15,250 nucleotides of DNA, from the NCBI GenBank assembly GCA_905197435.1, contig CAJJYX010000067.1:1-15250 (forward strand), in the 5' to 3' direction. This document shows, piece by piece, positions 5,947 through 12,756 of the stretch. The DNA comes from an uncultured Bacteroides sp. Its GTDB lineage: Bacteria; Bacteroidota; Bacteroidia; Bacteroidales; Bacteroidaceae. The notes under the pieces are model-generated. The model worked only from the letters and a program-made list of their open reading frames with translations. It was not told where the DNA came from and did no database searches. The position numbers were made by a program, and so were the translations under genes. The first letter of the stretch is position 1. Every line of letters starts with the position of its first letter.

Positions 5947-7073
5947 CATTCGAGTTACAATATACAGACAGCAAGACCAATGCACGTGCCGGACTGATTA
6001 CTACCGACCACGGGCAGATTGAGACACCTATCTTTATGCCGGTAGGTACGGTGGGAACAGTGAAAGGCGTGCATCTGCCCGAACTGAAAGAGGACATAAA
6101 GGCACAGATAATATTGGGTAACACCTACCATCTTTATCTACGTCCGGGATTGGAAGTGATAGAGAAAGCCGGCGGACTGCATAAGTTCAACGGCTTTGAC
6201 CGTCCTATGCTGACAGACAGTGGCGGCTTTCAGGTATTCTCGTTGTCGGGCATCCGCAAGTTGCGTGAAGAAGGTGCGGAATTCCGTTCGCATATCGACG
6301 GCAGCAAGCATGTTTTCACACCGGAGAAAGTGATGGATATAGAACGTACCATCGGTGCAGACATCATGATGGCCTTTGATGAATGTCCTCCGGGAGATTC
6401 GGATTACGAATATGCCAAGAAATCATTGGGGTTGACACACCGCTGGCTGGACCGCTGCATCAAGCGTTTCAATGAGACGGAACCGAAGTATGGCTATCGG
6501 CAATCCCTGTTTCCCATTGTGCAAGGGTGCGTCTATCGGGACCTTCGTACGCAATCTGCCGAATTCGTTGCTTCCAAAGGGGCCGACGGCAATGCTATCG
6601 GCGGTCTGGCTGTGGGCGAACCCGTAGACAAGATGTACGAGATGATTGAACTGGTGAACGGGATTCTTCCCAAAGACAAGCCGCGATACCTGATGGGAGT
6701 CGGAACACCGGTAAACATCCTGGAAGGCATTGAACGCGGTGTCGATATGTTCGACTGCGTGATGCCTACCCGAAACGGGCGCAACGGCATGCTGTTTACC
6801 AAAGACGGCATCATGAACATGCGTAACAAGAAATGGGAAATGGACTTCTCTCCCATCGAAGCGGATGGCGCCTCCTACGTGGATACCATGTACAGCAAGG
6901 CCTACTTGCGCCATCTGTTTCATGCACAAGAGTTGCTTGCCATGCAGATAGCATCTATCCACAACCTGGCTTTCTACTTATGGCTGGTGGGTGAAGCACG
7001 CAAGCATATCATCGCAGGCGACTTCGCTACATGGAAACCTATGATGGTGAAACGCGTATCGACAAGATTATGA
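5943..7073 (+). CDS. tgt: tRNA-guanine transglycosylase (queuine/preQ1)
   Basis: Tgt exchanges guanine-34 for preQ1 in GUN-anticodon tRNAs, a step in queuosine synthesis. At 376 aa it has normal bacterial length. D92 in LTDSGGFQVFS is the conserved active-site Asp and D271 in MFDCVMPTRNGR is the expected nucleophile; GNTYHLYLRPG and GGLAVGEP are also conserved. The C-terminal zinc site is altered: where E. coli-type enzymes have CDCYTC, this protein has GASYVD (309-314), aligned without gaps between AD and the YSKAYLRHL block, while the fourth ligand H340 (SIHNLAFY) is kept. So three of four ligands are missing although the active site looks intact. It overlaps lon and the lptG-like gene by ATGA junctions at both ends. 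Confidence 0.96.
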   Translation: MTFELQYTDSKTNARAGLITTDHGQIETPIFMPVGTVGTVKGVHLPELKEDIKAQIILGNTYHLYLRPGLEVIEKAGGLHKFNGFDRPMLTDSGGFQVFSLSGIRKLREEGAEFRSHIDGSKHVFTPEKVMDIERTIGADIMMAFDECPPGDSDYEYAKKSLGLTHRWLDRCIKRFNETEPKYGYRQSLFPIVQGCVYRDLRTQSAEFVASKGADGNAIGGLAVGEPVDKMYEMIELVNGILPKDKPRYLMGVGTPVNILEGIERGVDMFDCVMPTRNGRNGMLFTKDGIMNMRNKKWEMDFSPIEADGASYVDTMYSKAYLRHLFHAQELLAMQIASIHNLAFYLWLVGEARKHIIAGDFATWKPMMVKRVSTRL

Positions 7074-8206
7074 GAAAAATGAACTGGAGGATATGGGAGA
7101 ATATAAAGCTGCCGAAAGGTAAATTCCTGAAGCGGCTGGACTGGTACATCATCAAGAAGTTTCTGGGGACATACGTCTTTGCCATTGCATTGATTATCTC
7201 CATTGCGGTGGTGTTCGACTTCAATGAGAAGATGGACCGTTTCATGTCTCATGAAGCGCCGTGGAAGGCCATTATCTTTGATTATTACTTGAACTTCATC
7301 CCCTACTTTGCCAATCTGTTCAGCCCGCTGTTCGTGTTTATCGCGGTAATCTTCTTCACTTCCAAGCTGGCGGAGAACTCGGAAATCATTGCCATGTTCT
7401 CTACGGGAATGAGCTTCAAGCGTATGCTGCGTCCCTATATGGTATCTGCGGCAATCATTGCGGTAGCGACGTTTTGCCTCGGTTCCTATGTCATTCCCAA
7501 AGGCAGTGTGACGCGTATCAATTTTGAGGACAAGTACTACAAATCCCGTAAGGCTAATACAGCACGAAACATTCAGTTGGAAGTGGATTCGGGGGTGATT
7601 GCCTACATTGAGCGTTTTGAAGACTACAGCAAGACGGGTTACCGTTTTTCCTTGGACAAGTTCAACGACAAGCAACTGGTCTCCCACCTCACCGCCCGCT
7701 CCATTACCTACGACACGACAGCCGTGCACAAGTGGAAAATCAAGGATTATATGATTCGCCAGATGGACGGCATGAAGGAAAGCATCACCAAAGGCGACCT
7801 CATAGACACCACTCTGTTCATGGAGCCTGCCGACTTCCTGATAATGAAGAACCAGCAGGAGATGTTGACCAGCCCTCAGTTGAGCGAGTATATCAGCAGG
7901 CAGCGACAACGTGGTTTTGCCAACATCAAGGAGTTTGAGATAGAATACCACAAACGCATTGCCATGTCGTTCGCCTCCTTTATACTGACGCTGATCGGGG
8001 TGTCTTTGTCTTCCAAGAAAACAAAAGGCGGGATGGGACTGCATTTGGGTGTGGGATTGGCATTGAGTTTCTCTTATATCCTGTTTCAGACCATTGCCTC
8101 CACATTTGCCGTGAATGGCAACATGCCTCCGGTCATTGCCGTGTGGATACCGAATATACTATACGCTTTCATTGCATTCTATTTATATAGGAAGGCACCT
8201 AAATAA
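7070..8206 (+). CDS. LptF/LptG-family lipopolysaccharide export permease (YjgP/YjgQ)
   Basis: This is an inner-membrane permease of the Lpt machinery, which extracts LPS from the inner membrane and passes it to the periplasmic bridge. In the chosen 378-aa version there are three N-terminal membrane segments (about 31-50, 76-96, 122-142), a periplasmic beta-rich domain of about 145 residues, and three C-terminal segments (about 297-314, 323-343, 355-373), which is the LptF/G architecture. I start at 7070 because this ATG overlaps the tgt TGA as ATGA, like the lon/tgt junction. An in-frame ATG at 7031 (13 residues longer, inside tgt) and one at 7079 are alternatives. LptF and LptG cannot be told apart here and only one subunit is present, so the partner must be elsewhere. 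Third gene of the operon, followed by the terminator at 8311. Confidence 0.92.
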   Translation: MRKMNWRIWENIKLPKGKFLKRLDWYIIKKFLGTYVFAIALIISIAVVFDFNEKMDRFMSHEAPWKAIIFDYYLNFIPYFANLFSPLFVFIAVIFFTSKLAENSEIIAMFSTGMSFKRMLRPYMVSAAIIAVATFCLGSYVIPKGSVTRINFEDKYYKSRKANTARNIQLEVDSGVIAYIERFEDYSKTGYRFSLDKFNDKQLVSHLTARSITYDTTAVHKWKIKDYMIRQMDGMKESITKGDLIDTTLFMEPADFLIMKNQQEMLTSPQLSEYISRQRQRGFANIKEFEIEYHKRIAMSFASFILTLIGVSLSSKKTKGGMGLHLGVGLALSFSYILFQTIASTFAVNGNMPPVIAVWIPNILYAFIAFYLYRKAPK

Positions 8207-8236
8207 GAGTTCTAAACCTCTGCTTTAGCAAGCCAA

Positions 8237-8267
8237 ACCTAAACTATGGAATAACAAATGTTTAGGT
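8237..8267. other. Hairpin after the lptG-like gene
   Basis: ACCTAAAC (8237-8244) pairs with GTTTAGGT (8260-8267) around a 15-nt loop, between the operon's last stop and its terminator. No T-run follows. It may protect the mRNA 3' end. Confidence 0.35.
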
Positions 8268-8310
8268 ATTATTCGGGAAATGCTTCCGCGGATTTCATTA
8301 TATAATAAGA

Positions 8311-8360
8311 AGCCCCTCCTGCCCTTGCATTGTGCAAGCGCGGGAGGGGCTTTTTGTTGT
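8311..8360 (+). terminator. Strong rho-independent terminator of lon-tgt-lptG
   Basis: AGCCCCTCC (8311-8319) pairs with GGAGGGGCT (8343-8351), and the stem continues inward to CTTGCA (8324-8329)/TGCAAG (8333-8338) with a TTG loop. TTTTTGTTGT follows. On the minus strand it is followed by TTCTTATTATAT, so it may also stop the convergent thioredoxin-like transcript. Confidence 0.9.
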
Positions 8361-8382
8361 ATTCATTTTCCTCTTTTGTTCT

Positions 8383-8424
8383 GTTCCCCTTTTACCGGAA
8401 AAGAGATACTGATTTCCGGGGAAC
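8383..8424. other. Overlapping inverted repeats in the convergent intergenic region
   Basis: GTTCCCC (8383-8389) matches GGGGAAC (8418-8424), and nested CCGGAAA (8395-8401) matches TTTCCGG (8413-8419). The right arms share two bases, so the full stems are partly exclusive. Together with the hairpin at 8454-8480 this is all I see between the terminator and the next gene. Confidence 0.35.
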
Positions 8425-8453
8425 ACCTCACTTTCATCTTACAGGTTCTTTAA

Positions 8454-8480
8454 GCCGAGCTGTATGCACCGGGCATCGGC
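8454..8480 (-). other. Bulged hairpin just after the thioredoxin-like gene
   Basis: GCCG (8454-8457)/CGGC (8477-8480) stacks on ATGC (8464-8467)/GCAT (8473-8476) with a 6-nt bulge, 4 nt past the minus-strand stop at 8485. There is no T-run after it on the minus strand, so it is at best a weak 3'-end structure. Confidence 0.3.
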
Positions 8481-8484
8481 AAGC

Positions 8485-8985
8485 TTAATTCAAGTAAGCG
8501 GAAAGTTCTGCAGCAGAGATGTTTTTGGCAATAATTACACCATTATCATCCAGTAAATAGTTAGTAAATCCGCGGCCTAAGCGATACTTCTTGAAGAGGC
8601 CGGAATACTCGCCTTTAGTTTCCACGAAACAAGTGGGCGTAACTATTTGGTCCTTACGGATGGTTTCTTCAAAGATTGACTGATACTCATCGAATGAAAC
8701 TGAAACCATCTTCACATTATTGCGGGCAGTAGAGCGGAGCGCATTGCTCAAACTTGCGTTCTGCATCCGGGATTGCGCGTCGTAACTTGCCCAAAAGCTG
8801 AGCAACACATACTTTCCTTTCAGATTGGAAAGGTCGGTTGGGGATTGCTCTGCCGACATGGATTGGATTTTGAAATCCGGGGCCATGTCACCCACATTCA
8901 AACCTCCGGTAGGTTTGTCTTTTTCTACAAAAGAAGTCAAGGAACTTATTAGTAATACAACAAAAATCCATTTTGCATATTTCAT
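8485..8985 (-). CDS. Exported thioredoxin-fold (TlpA/AhpC-TSA-like) protein lacking the CxxC
   Basis: Residues 1-20 (MKYAKWIFVVLLISSLTSFV) are a Sec-type signal peptide without a lipobox Cys, so the protein is probably periplasmic. The mature part begins with the redoxin entry LNVGDMAPDFKI (29-40), then GKYVLLSFWAS (57-67), a VKMVSVSFDE strand, and TPTCFVETKGE with the cis-Pro region, ending in a short helix; 166 aa fits one thioredoxin domain. The catalytic WCxxC position reads Y68-D69-A70-Q71-S72, so both cysteines are replaced and thiol redox activity at that site is impossible. The only cysteine is in the PTCFV strand. A binding, chaperone or signalling role is possible, but unknown. It has its own promoter at 9119-9151 with a leader of about 125 nt, and is convergent with the lon operon. 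Confidence 0.85.
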   Translation of the reverse strand: MKYAKWIFVVLLISSLTSFVEKDKPTGGLNVGDMAPDFKIQSMSAEQSPTDLSNLKGKYVLLSFWASYDAQSRMQNASLSNALRSTARNNVKMVSVSFDEYQSIFEETIRKDQIVTPTCFVETKGEYSGLFKKYRLGRGFTNYLLDDNGVIIAKNISAAELSAYLN

Positions 8986-9118
8986 GCGGCACGGTTTTGG
9001 TTAATACTATCCGGGCCTGTCCTTCAACAGTGATTTCTTCCCGGAACATCGTCTTTTCAAAGCCTGAAACCGATGGAAAACCATTGATATTCAAAGCCTT
9101 TAATTATGAAATCGGGTG

Positions 9119-9151
9119 CAAAGGTAAGTAATTCTTAAACAAACTTCCAAA
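9119..9151 (-). promoter_or_regulatory. Promoter of the thioredoxin-like gene
   Basis: The -7 box TACCTTTG (9119-9126) and -33 TTTG (9148-9151) are spaced 21 bp on the minus strand. The inferred start near 9111 leaves an unusually long leader of about 125 nt before the ATG at 8985. Confidence 0.65.
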
Positions 9152-9197
9152 TAAACAAGCATTTTTCTCACTTTTTAGAGGCATATTTTTATGTTAT

Positions 9198-9231
9198 TTA
9201 GCATAAATAGCGGGATTTTTCCTTACTTTTG
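9198..9231 (+). promoter_or_regulatory. Promoter of serB
   Basis: The -7 box TACTTTTG (9224-9231) is a clear match. The -33 position holds only TTAG (9198-9201). It lies 30 nt before the serB ATG and faces away from the promoter at 9119-9151. Confidence 0.6.
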
Positions 9232-9261
9232 TAGCCTATTATTCTCTCAAAAAGATGACTT

Positions 9262-10491
9262 ATGCAACCATTGAACACTGAACTCATCCTGATACGCATT
9301 ACGGGTGAAGACCGTCCGGGACTGACAGCCTCCGTGACGGAAATCCTGGCCAAATACGATGCCACCATTCTGGATATCGGCCAGGCAGACATTCACAATA
9401 CCCTTTCATTGGGCATTTTGTGCAAGACAGAAGAACAACACTCGGGGTTCATCATGAAAGAACTGCTATTCAAGGCTTCCTCCTTGGGAGTGTCTGTCCG
9501 CTTCTACCCCATTACTGCCAAGGAATACGAAGACTGGGTAAACATGCAGGGCAAGAACCGTTATATCCTTACCCTGTTGGGACGTAAGTTGTCTGCCCGC
9601 CAGATATCCGCCGCCACCCGTATCCTGGCAGAACAAGGGATGAATATTGATGCCATCAAACGCCTCACAGGACGTATCCCGCTGGACGAATGCGAATCAC
9701 GTACACGGGCGTGCATCGAGTTCTCCGTTCGCGGCACCCCGAAGGACCGCATCGCCATGCAGGCACAGCTGATGAAACTGGCAACCGAGCTGGAAATGGA
9801 TTTCTCCTTCCAGTTGGACAATATGTACCGCCGGATGCGCCGCCTCATTTGCTTTGATATGGACTCTACACTGATTGAGACAGAGGTGATTGACGAACTG
9901 GCGATGCGTGCAGGCGTGGGCGACCAAGTAAAGGCCATTACCGAACGTGCCATGCGCGGCGAGATAGATTTCACCGAGAGCTTCCGGGAGAGAGTGGCCT
10001 TGCTGAAGGGGTTGGATGAGTCCGTCATGCAGGAGATTGCAGAAAATCTTCCCATCACGGAGGGTGTGGACCGCCTGATGTATGTTTTGAAGAAGTATGG
10101 TTATAAGATAGCCATTCTTTCGGGAGGGTTTACCTACTTCGGACAATACCTCCAGAAGAAGTATGGCATAGACTATGTATATGCCAATGAGCTGGAAATA
10201 AAAGACGGCAACCTGACCGGCCGCTATCTCGGTGATGTGGTCGACGGCAAGCGTAAGGCGGAACTGCTGCGCTTGATAGCCCAGGTGGAGAAAGTGGACA
10301 TTGCACAGACTATTGCCGTGGGCGACGGTGCCAACGACCTGCCCATGCTGGGAATAGCCGGCCTGGGAATAGCTTTCCATGCCAAGCCCAAAGTAGTTGC
10401 CAATGCCAAGCAGTCCATCAATACCATCGGCTTGGATGGTGTGCTTTATTTCTTGGGGTTCAAGGATTCATACATCGATATTCCCCGCTGA
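9262..10491 (+). CDS. serB: Phosphoserine phosphatase with two N-terminal ACT domains
   Basis: SerB hydrolyses O-phospho-L-serine to serine, the last step of the phosphorylated serine pathway, in the cytoplasm. Residues about 6-85 are an ACT domain (ITGEDRPGLTASV), a second ACT-like domain covers about 100-180 (LLGRKLSARQISAATRIL), and the HAD phosphatase core is about 193-405. HAD motif I is DMDST with nucleophile D199 and acid/base D201, motif II is SGG (287-289), the motif III lysine is probably K330, and motif IV is GDGAND with D355 and D359. At 409 aa it is about 90 residues longer than E. coli SerB, explained by the extra ACT unit, a layout seen in other bacteria where ACT domains can bind serine for feedback control. 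It is monocistronic, with promoter and strong terminator. Confidence 0.96.
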   Translation: MQPLNTELILIRITGEDRPGLTASVTEILAKYDATILDIGQADIHNTLSLGILCKTEEQHSGFIMKELLFKASSLGVSVRFYPITAKEYEDWVNMQGKNRYILTLLGRKLSARQISAATRILAEQGMNIDAIKRLTGRIPLDECESRTRACIEFSVRGTPKDRIAMQAQLMKLATELEMDFSFQLDNMYRRMRRLICFDMDSTLIETEVIDELAMRAGVGDQVKAITERAMRGEIDFTESFRERVALLKGLDESVMQEIAENLPITEGVDRLMYVLKKYGYKIAILSGGFTYFGQYLQKKYGIDYVYANELEIKDGNLTGRYLGDVVDGKRKAELLRLIAQVEKVDIAQTIAVGDGANDLPMLGIAGLGIAFHAKPKVVANAKQSINTIGLDGVLYFLGFKDSYIDIPR

Positions 10492-10514
10492 AAATCAGCT
10501 CTCGAAATAATTTT

Positions 10515-10558
10515 GTAAGTTTTCGGGATGAATTATCATCCCGGAAACTTACTTTTTT
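10515..10558 (+). terminator. Rho-independent terminator of serB
   Basis: Bases 10515-10530 (starting GTAAGTTTTCGGG) pair with 10537-10552 as a 16-bp stem with one G-U pair and the loop AATTAT, followed by six T. It lies 23 nt after the serB stop. Confidence 0.95.
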
Positions 10559-10591
10559 CACTGCAAGAGCCTATATTAGAACTCTTTTTCC

Positions 10592-10599
10592 TATCTTTG
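10592..10599 (+). promoter_or_regulatory. -7 box of the DEAD-box helicase gene
   Basis: TATCTTTG matches TAnnTTTG 22 nt before the ATG at 10622, so the leader is only about 15 nt. No good -33 box was seen. Confidence 0.5.
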
Positions 10600-10621
10600 T
10601 GCTCTAATTTAAAAGAGATAC

Positions 10622-11908
10622 ATGAAGTTTTCAGAACTACATTTGAATGGTAATGTGCTGGAGGCACTGGATGCCATGCGCTTTGAGGAGTGCACCCCCA
10701 TACAAGAAAAATCAATTCCCGTCATACTCGAAGGTCGAGACCTAATAGCGGTGGCGCAAACCGGAACGGGAAAAACCGCTGCATATCTGTTGCCCGTATT
10801 GAATAAGCTTTCAGAGGGCGGATACCCTGCCGATGCCATCAACTGTATTGTCATGGCCCCCACCCGCGAATTGGCGCAGCAGATAGACCAACAGATGGAA
10901 GGGTTCTCCTACTTCATGCCGGTCTCCAGCGTAGCCGTATATGGGGGTAGTGACGGAATACAGTTCGAACAGCAGAAAAGAGGGCTGACCCTGGGTGCTG
11001 ATGTCGTCATTGCCACCCCGGGACGTTTGATAGCCCACCTCAGCCTTGGCTATGTAGACCTTTCCCGCGTCTCTTATTTCATTTTGGATGAAGCAGACCG
11101 GATGCTGGATATGGGATTCTATGACGACATCATGCAGATTGTGAAATACCTTCCCAAAGAACGGCAAACCATTATGTTCTCTGCCACCATGCCTGCCAAG
11201 ATACAACAGTTGGCCGGCAACATCCTGAACAATCCTGCCGAAGTGAAACTGGCGGTTTCCAAACCGGCGGAAAAGATTATACAGGCTGCCTATGTCTGCT
11301 ATGAGAACCAGAAATTGGGAATTATCCGCAGCCTGTTCTCCGAAGAGACACCGGAACGCGTCATCATCTTCGCTTCTTCCAAGCTGAAGGTGAAGGAAGT
11401 GACCAAAGCCTTGAAGCAGATGAAGCTGAATGTCGGTGAAATGCACTCCGATTTGGAGCAGGCGAAACGCGAAGAGGTGATGTACGAGTTCAAGGCCGGG
11501 CGCATCAACATCCTGGTTGCCACGGATATTGTTGCGAGAGGCATCGATATCGACGACATCCGTCTGGTGATAAACTATGACGTTCCCCGCGACAGTGAAG
11601 ATTATGTGCATCGCATCGGACGTACGGCACGTGCCAACAATGACGGTGTAGCCATCACTTTCATTTCCGAGAAGGAACAGGGCTACTTTAGGAATATCGA
11701 AAAGTTTCTGGACAAGGACATCTATAAGATACCGGTCCCCGAAGAACTGGGCGAAGCACCCGAATACAAGCCGAGAACATTTGACGGAGGAAGACGGGAC
11801 GGCCACAGCAACGGACGCAAACCGGGAGGAAACAGGAATAACAGCCGCAACAACAAAGACGGTAAGCCCAGGCCTAAGCGCCCGAAGAACAGCGGCGAGA
11901 AGAAATAA
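10622..11908 (+). CDS. DEAD-box ATP-dependent RNA helicase (RhlE-like)
   Basis: This enzyme unwinds short RNA duplexes, probably in ribosome assembly or mRNA turnover. All helicase motifs are present in order: Q motif FEECTPIQ (21-28), Walker A AQTGTGKT (45-52), PTREL (80-84), TPGR (132-135), DEAD (156-159), SAT (187-189), then in domain 2 ATDIVARGIDI (300-310) and HRIGRTAR (330-337). From about residue 383 to the end the chain is low-complexity and rich in Arg, Lys, Gly and Asn, an RNA-binding tail typical of RhlE-type helicases and often linked to cold growth. At 428 aa it is normal for the group. It follows serB after a terminator, so it is its own unit. The RhlE subgroup is inferred from the core plus tail; the DEAD-box family is certain. 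Confidence 0.95.
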   Translation: MKFSELHLNGNVLEALDAMRFEECTPIQEKSIPVILEGRDLIAVAQTGTGKTAAYLLPVLNKLSEGGYPADAINCIVMAPTRELAQQIDQQMEGFSYFMPVSSVAVYGGSDGIQFEQQKRGLTLGADVVIATPGRLIAHLSLGYVDLSRVSYFILDEADRMLDMGFYDDIMQIVKYLPKERQTIMFSATMPAKIQQLAGNILNNPAEVKLAVSKPAEKIIQAAYVCYENQKLGIIRSLFSEETPERVIIFASSKLKVKEVTKALKQMKLNVGEMHSDLEQAKREEVMYEFKAGRINILVATDIVARGIDIDDIRLVINYDVPRDSEDYVHRIGRTARANNDGVAITFISEKEQGYFRNIEKFLDKDIYKIPVPEELGEAPEYKPRTFDGGRRDGHSNGRKPGGNRNNSRNNKDGKPRPKRPKNSGEKK

Positions 11909-11909
11909 G

Positions 11910-11937
11910 AAAAAAGCGGATTACTCCGCTTTTTTTA
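11910..11937. terminator. Bidirectional terminator between convergent genes
   Basis: AAAAAAGCGGA (11910-11920) pairs perfectly with TCCGCTTTTTT (11925-11935) around a TTAC loop. T-runs follow on both strands, so it ends both the helicase mRNA and the surface-polysaccharide operon. The stop codon of the minus-strand lipoprotein gene (TAA, 11921-11923) lies inside the loop, so the minus-strand hairpin begins within its last coding codons. Confidence 0.92.
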
Positions 11938-12739
11938 TGTTCATCTTATTGTCAAAACCAATGACCATGTTTACCAGATTGTATACGGAACTTTCGGGTA
12001 TGCCGAGGGTTGCCTGGTAATGATATCCCTTGCCATCCACGCCCATGAAGTCCATATCGGCCAGAATGGTCTGGTTCAGCACTTCGGCAGGGAATATATC
12101 GGCGAACATCTTCTTGGTAATGTCTTGGCCATAAAGCATTTTCTTCCCTTCGTATACACAGATGTGTATCACATTATCATAATACACATTGTCCACGCCG
12201 ATTCCATTTTCAGAGTAAGAGGTCTTGAAAACCTTCATCCTCGAGGGATTGATATACACATATCCCCTATACCTTGTGTCCTTGTATGTCACGACGCTAT
12301 CCTTCTTTATCACTTCCGGAGTGGTGGAAATGACCTCTACCTCACGGTTGGCGAAAGCCAGGGAGTCTTCCTCATTCTCCGATTTGTGGAGCCTGATCAC
12401 TTCGTCGGCCGGCAAGTGGAACCAGAAACTGTATTCCGTTTGCCGGTCTATCTTGTAGGCCACCGGCTCATTACTGTATACGTAGATTGTATCGCGAACG
12501 ACCTTGAAAGATACGGGAGCGCTTTGCGGGTTGGTGTAGTACATCGTATCCCCCTCGATGCGCATCAACGGCATATCCGTTTCATCGTCCACCCAGATGC
12601 CTTGCAGCAGTTGTTTAGCAGTAAGGTCTTCCTTTGCAGAAGCTTCTCCGCCTTGCCTGTTGCCGCATGATGCCAATGAGACAATGAGTACAATGAGAAT
12701 CGCACTTTCTTTTATTGTCATAAATATCCTTTTGTTCAT
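11921..12739 (-). CDS. Lipoprotein, DUF4738-like
   Basis: With the start chosen, residues 1-25 form a lipoprotein signal: MNKRIF, a hydrophobic stretch, then the lipobox LASC with the acylated cysteine at 25. The rest (about 245 residues) is a repeated beta pattern (GIWVDDETDMPLMRIEG, GDTMYYTN, DTIYVYSN, YRGYVYINPSRMKVFKTSY) without catalytic motifs. I associate it with the DUF4738 family of Bacteroidales, from memory and not certain. The start is ambiguous: an ATG at 12760 overlaps the ugd stop as ATGA, one at 12772 overlaps ugd by 16 nt, and one at 12721 gives a 19-residue signal. I prefer 12739 because an A-rich AAAAAAGAA precedes it. It is the last gene of the capsule-type operon. Envelope location is well supported; function is unknown. 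Confidence 0.8.
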   Translation of the reverse strand: MNKRIFMTIKESAILIVLIVSLASCGNRQGGEASAKEDLTAKQLLQGIWVDDETDMPLMRIEGDTMYYTNPQSAPVSFKVVRDTIYVYSNEPVAYKIDRQTEYSFWFHLPADEVIRLHKSENEEDSLAFANREVEVISTTPEVIKKDSVVTYKDTRYRGYVYINPSRMKVFKTSYSENGIGVDNVYYDNVIHICVYEGKKMLYGQDITKKMFADIFPAEVLNQTILADMDFMGVDGKGYHYQATLGIPESSVYNLVNMVIGFDNKMNIKKAE

Positions 12740-12756
12740 TTCTTTTTTCTGCAACT

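Noticed and set aside
4123..5985. Long minus-strand open frames (263 and 328 codons) antisense to lon
   Set aside because: The plus strand encodes a complete, motif-rich Lon over the same bases. The antisense products show no recognisable domain and fit the shadow-frame effect of a GC-biased codon pattern.
7031..7069. Upstream ATG for the lptG-like gene
   Set aside because: It would lie 43 nt inside tgt; the ATG at 7070 makes the same ATGA overlap seen at lon/tgt and leaves the first membrane segment intact.
6974..8044. 356-codon minus-strand frame antisense to tgt and the lptG-like gene
   Set aside because: Its product is His-, Gln- and Val-rich without domains, and it is antisense to a clear membrane permease.
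9697..11806. Minus-strand frames of 227 and 331 codons antisense to serB and the helicase
   Set aside because: Both overlap genes with complete catalytic motifs on the plus strand and have no promoter or family features.
12020..12670. 216-codon plus-strand frame opposite the lipoprotein gene
   Set aside because: The minus-strand reading has a signal peptide, lipobox and operon spacing; the plus-strand reading is a His- and Val-rich shadow.
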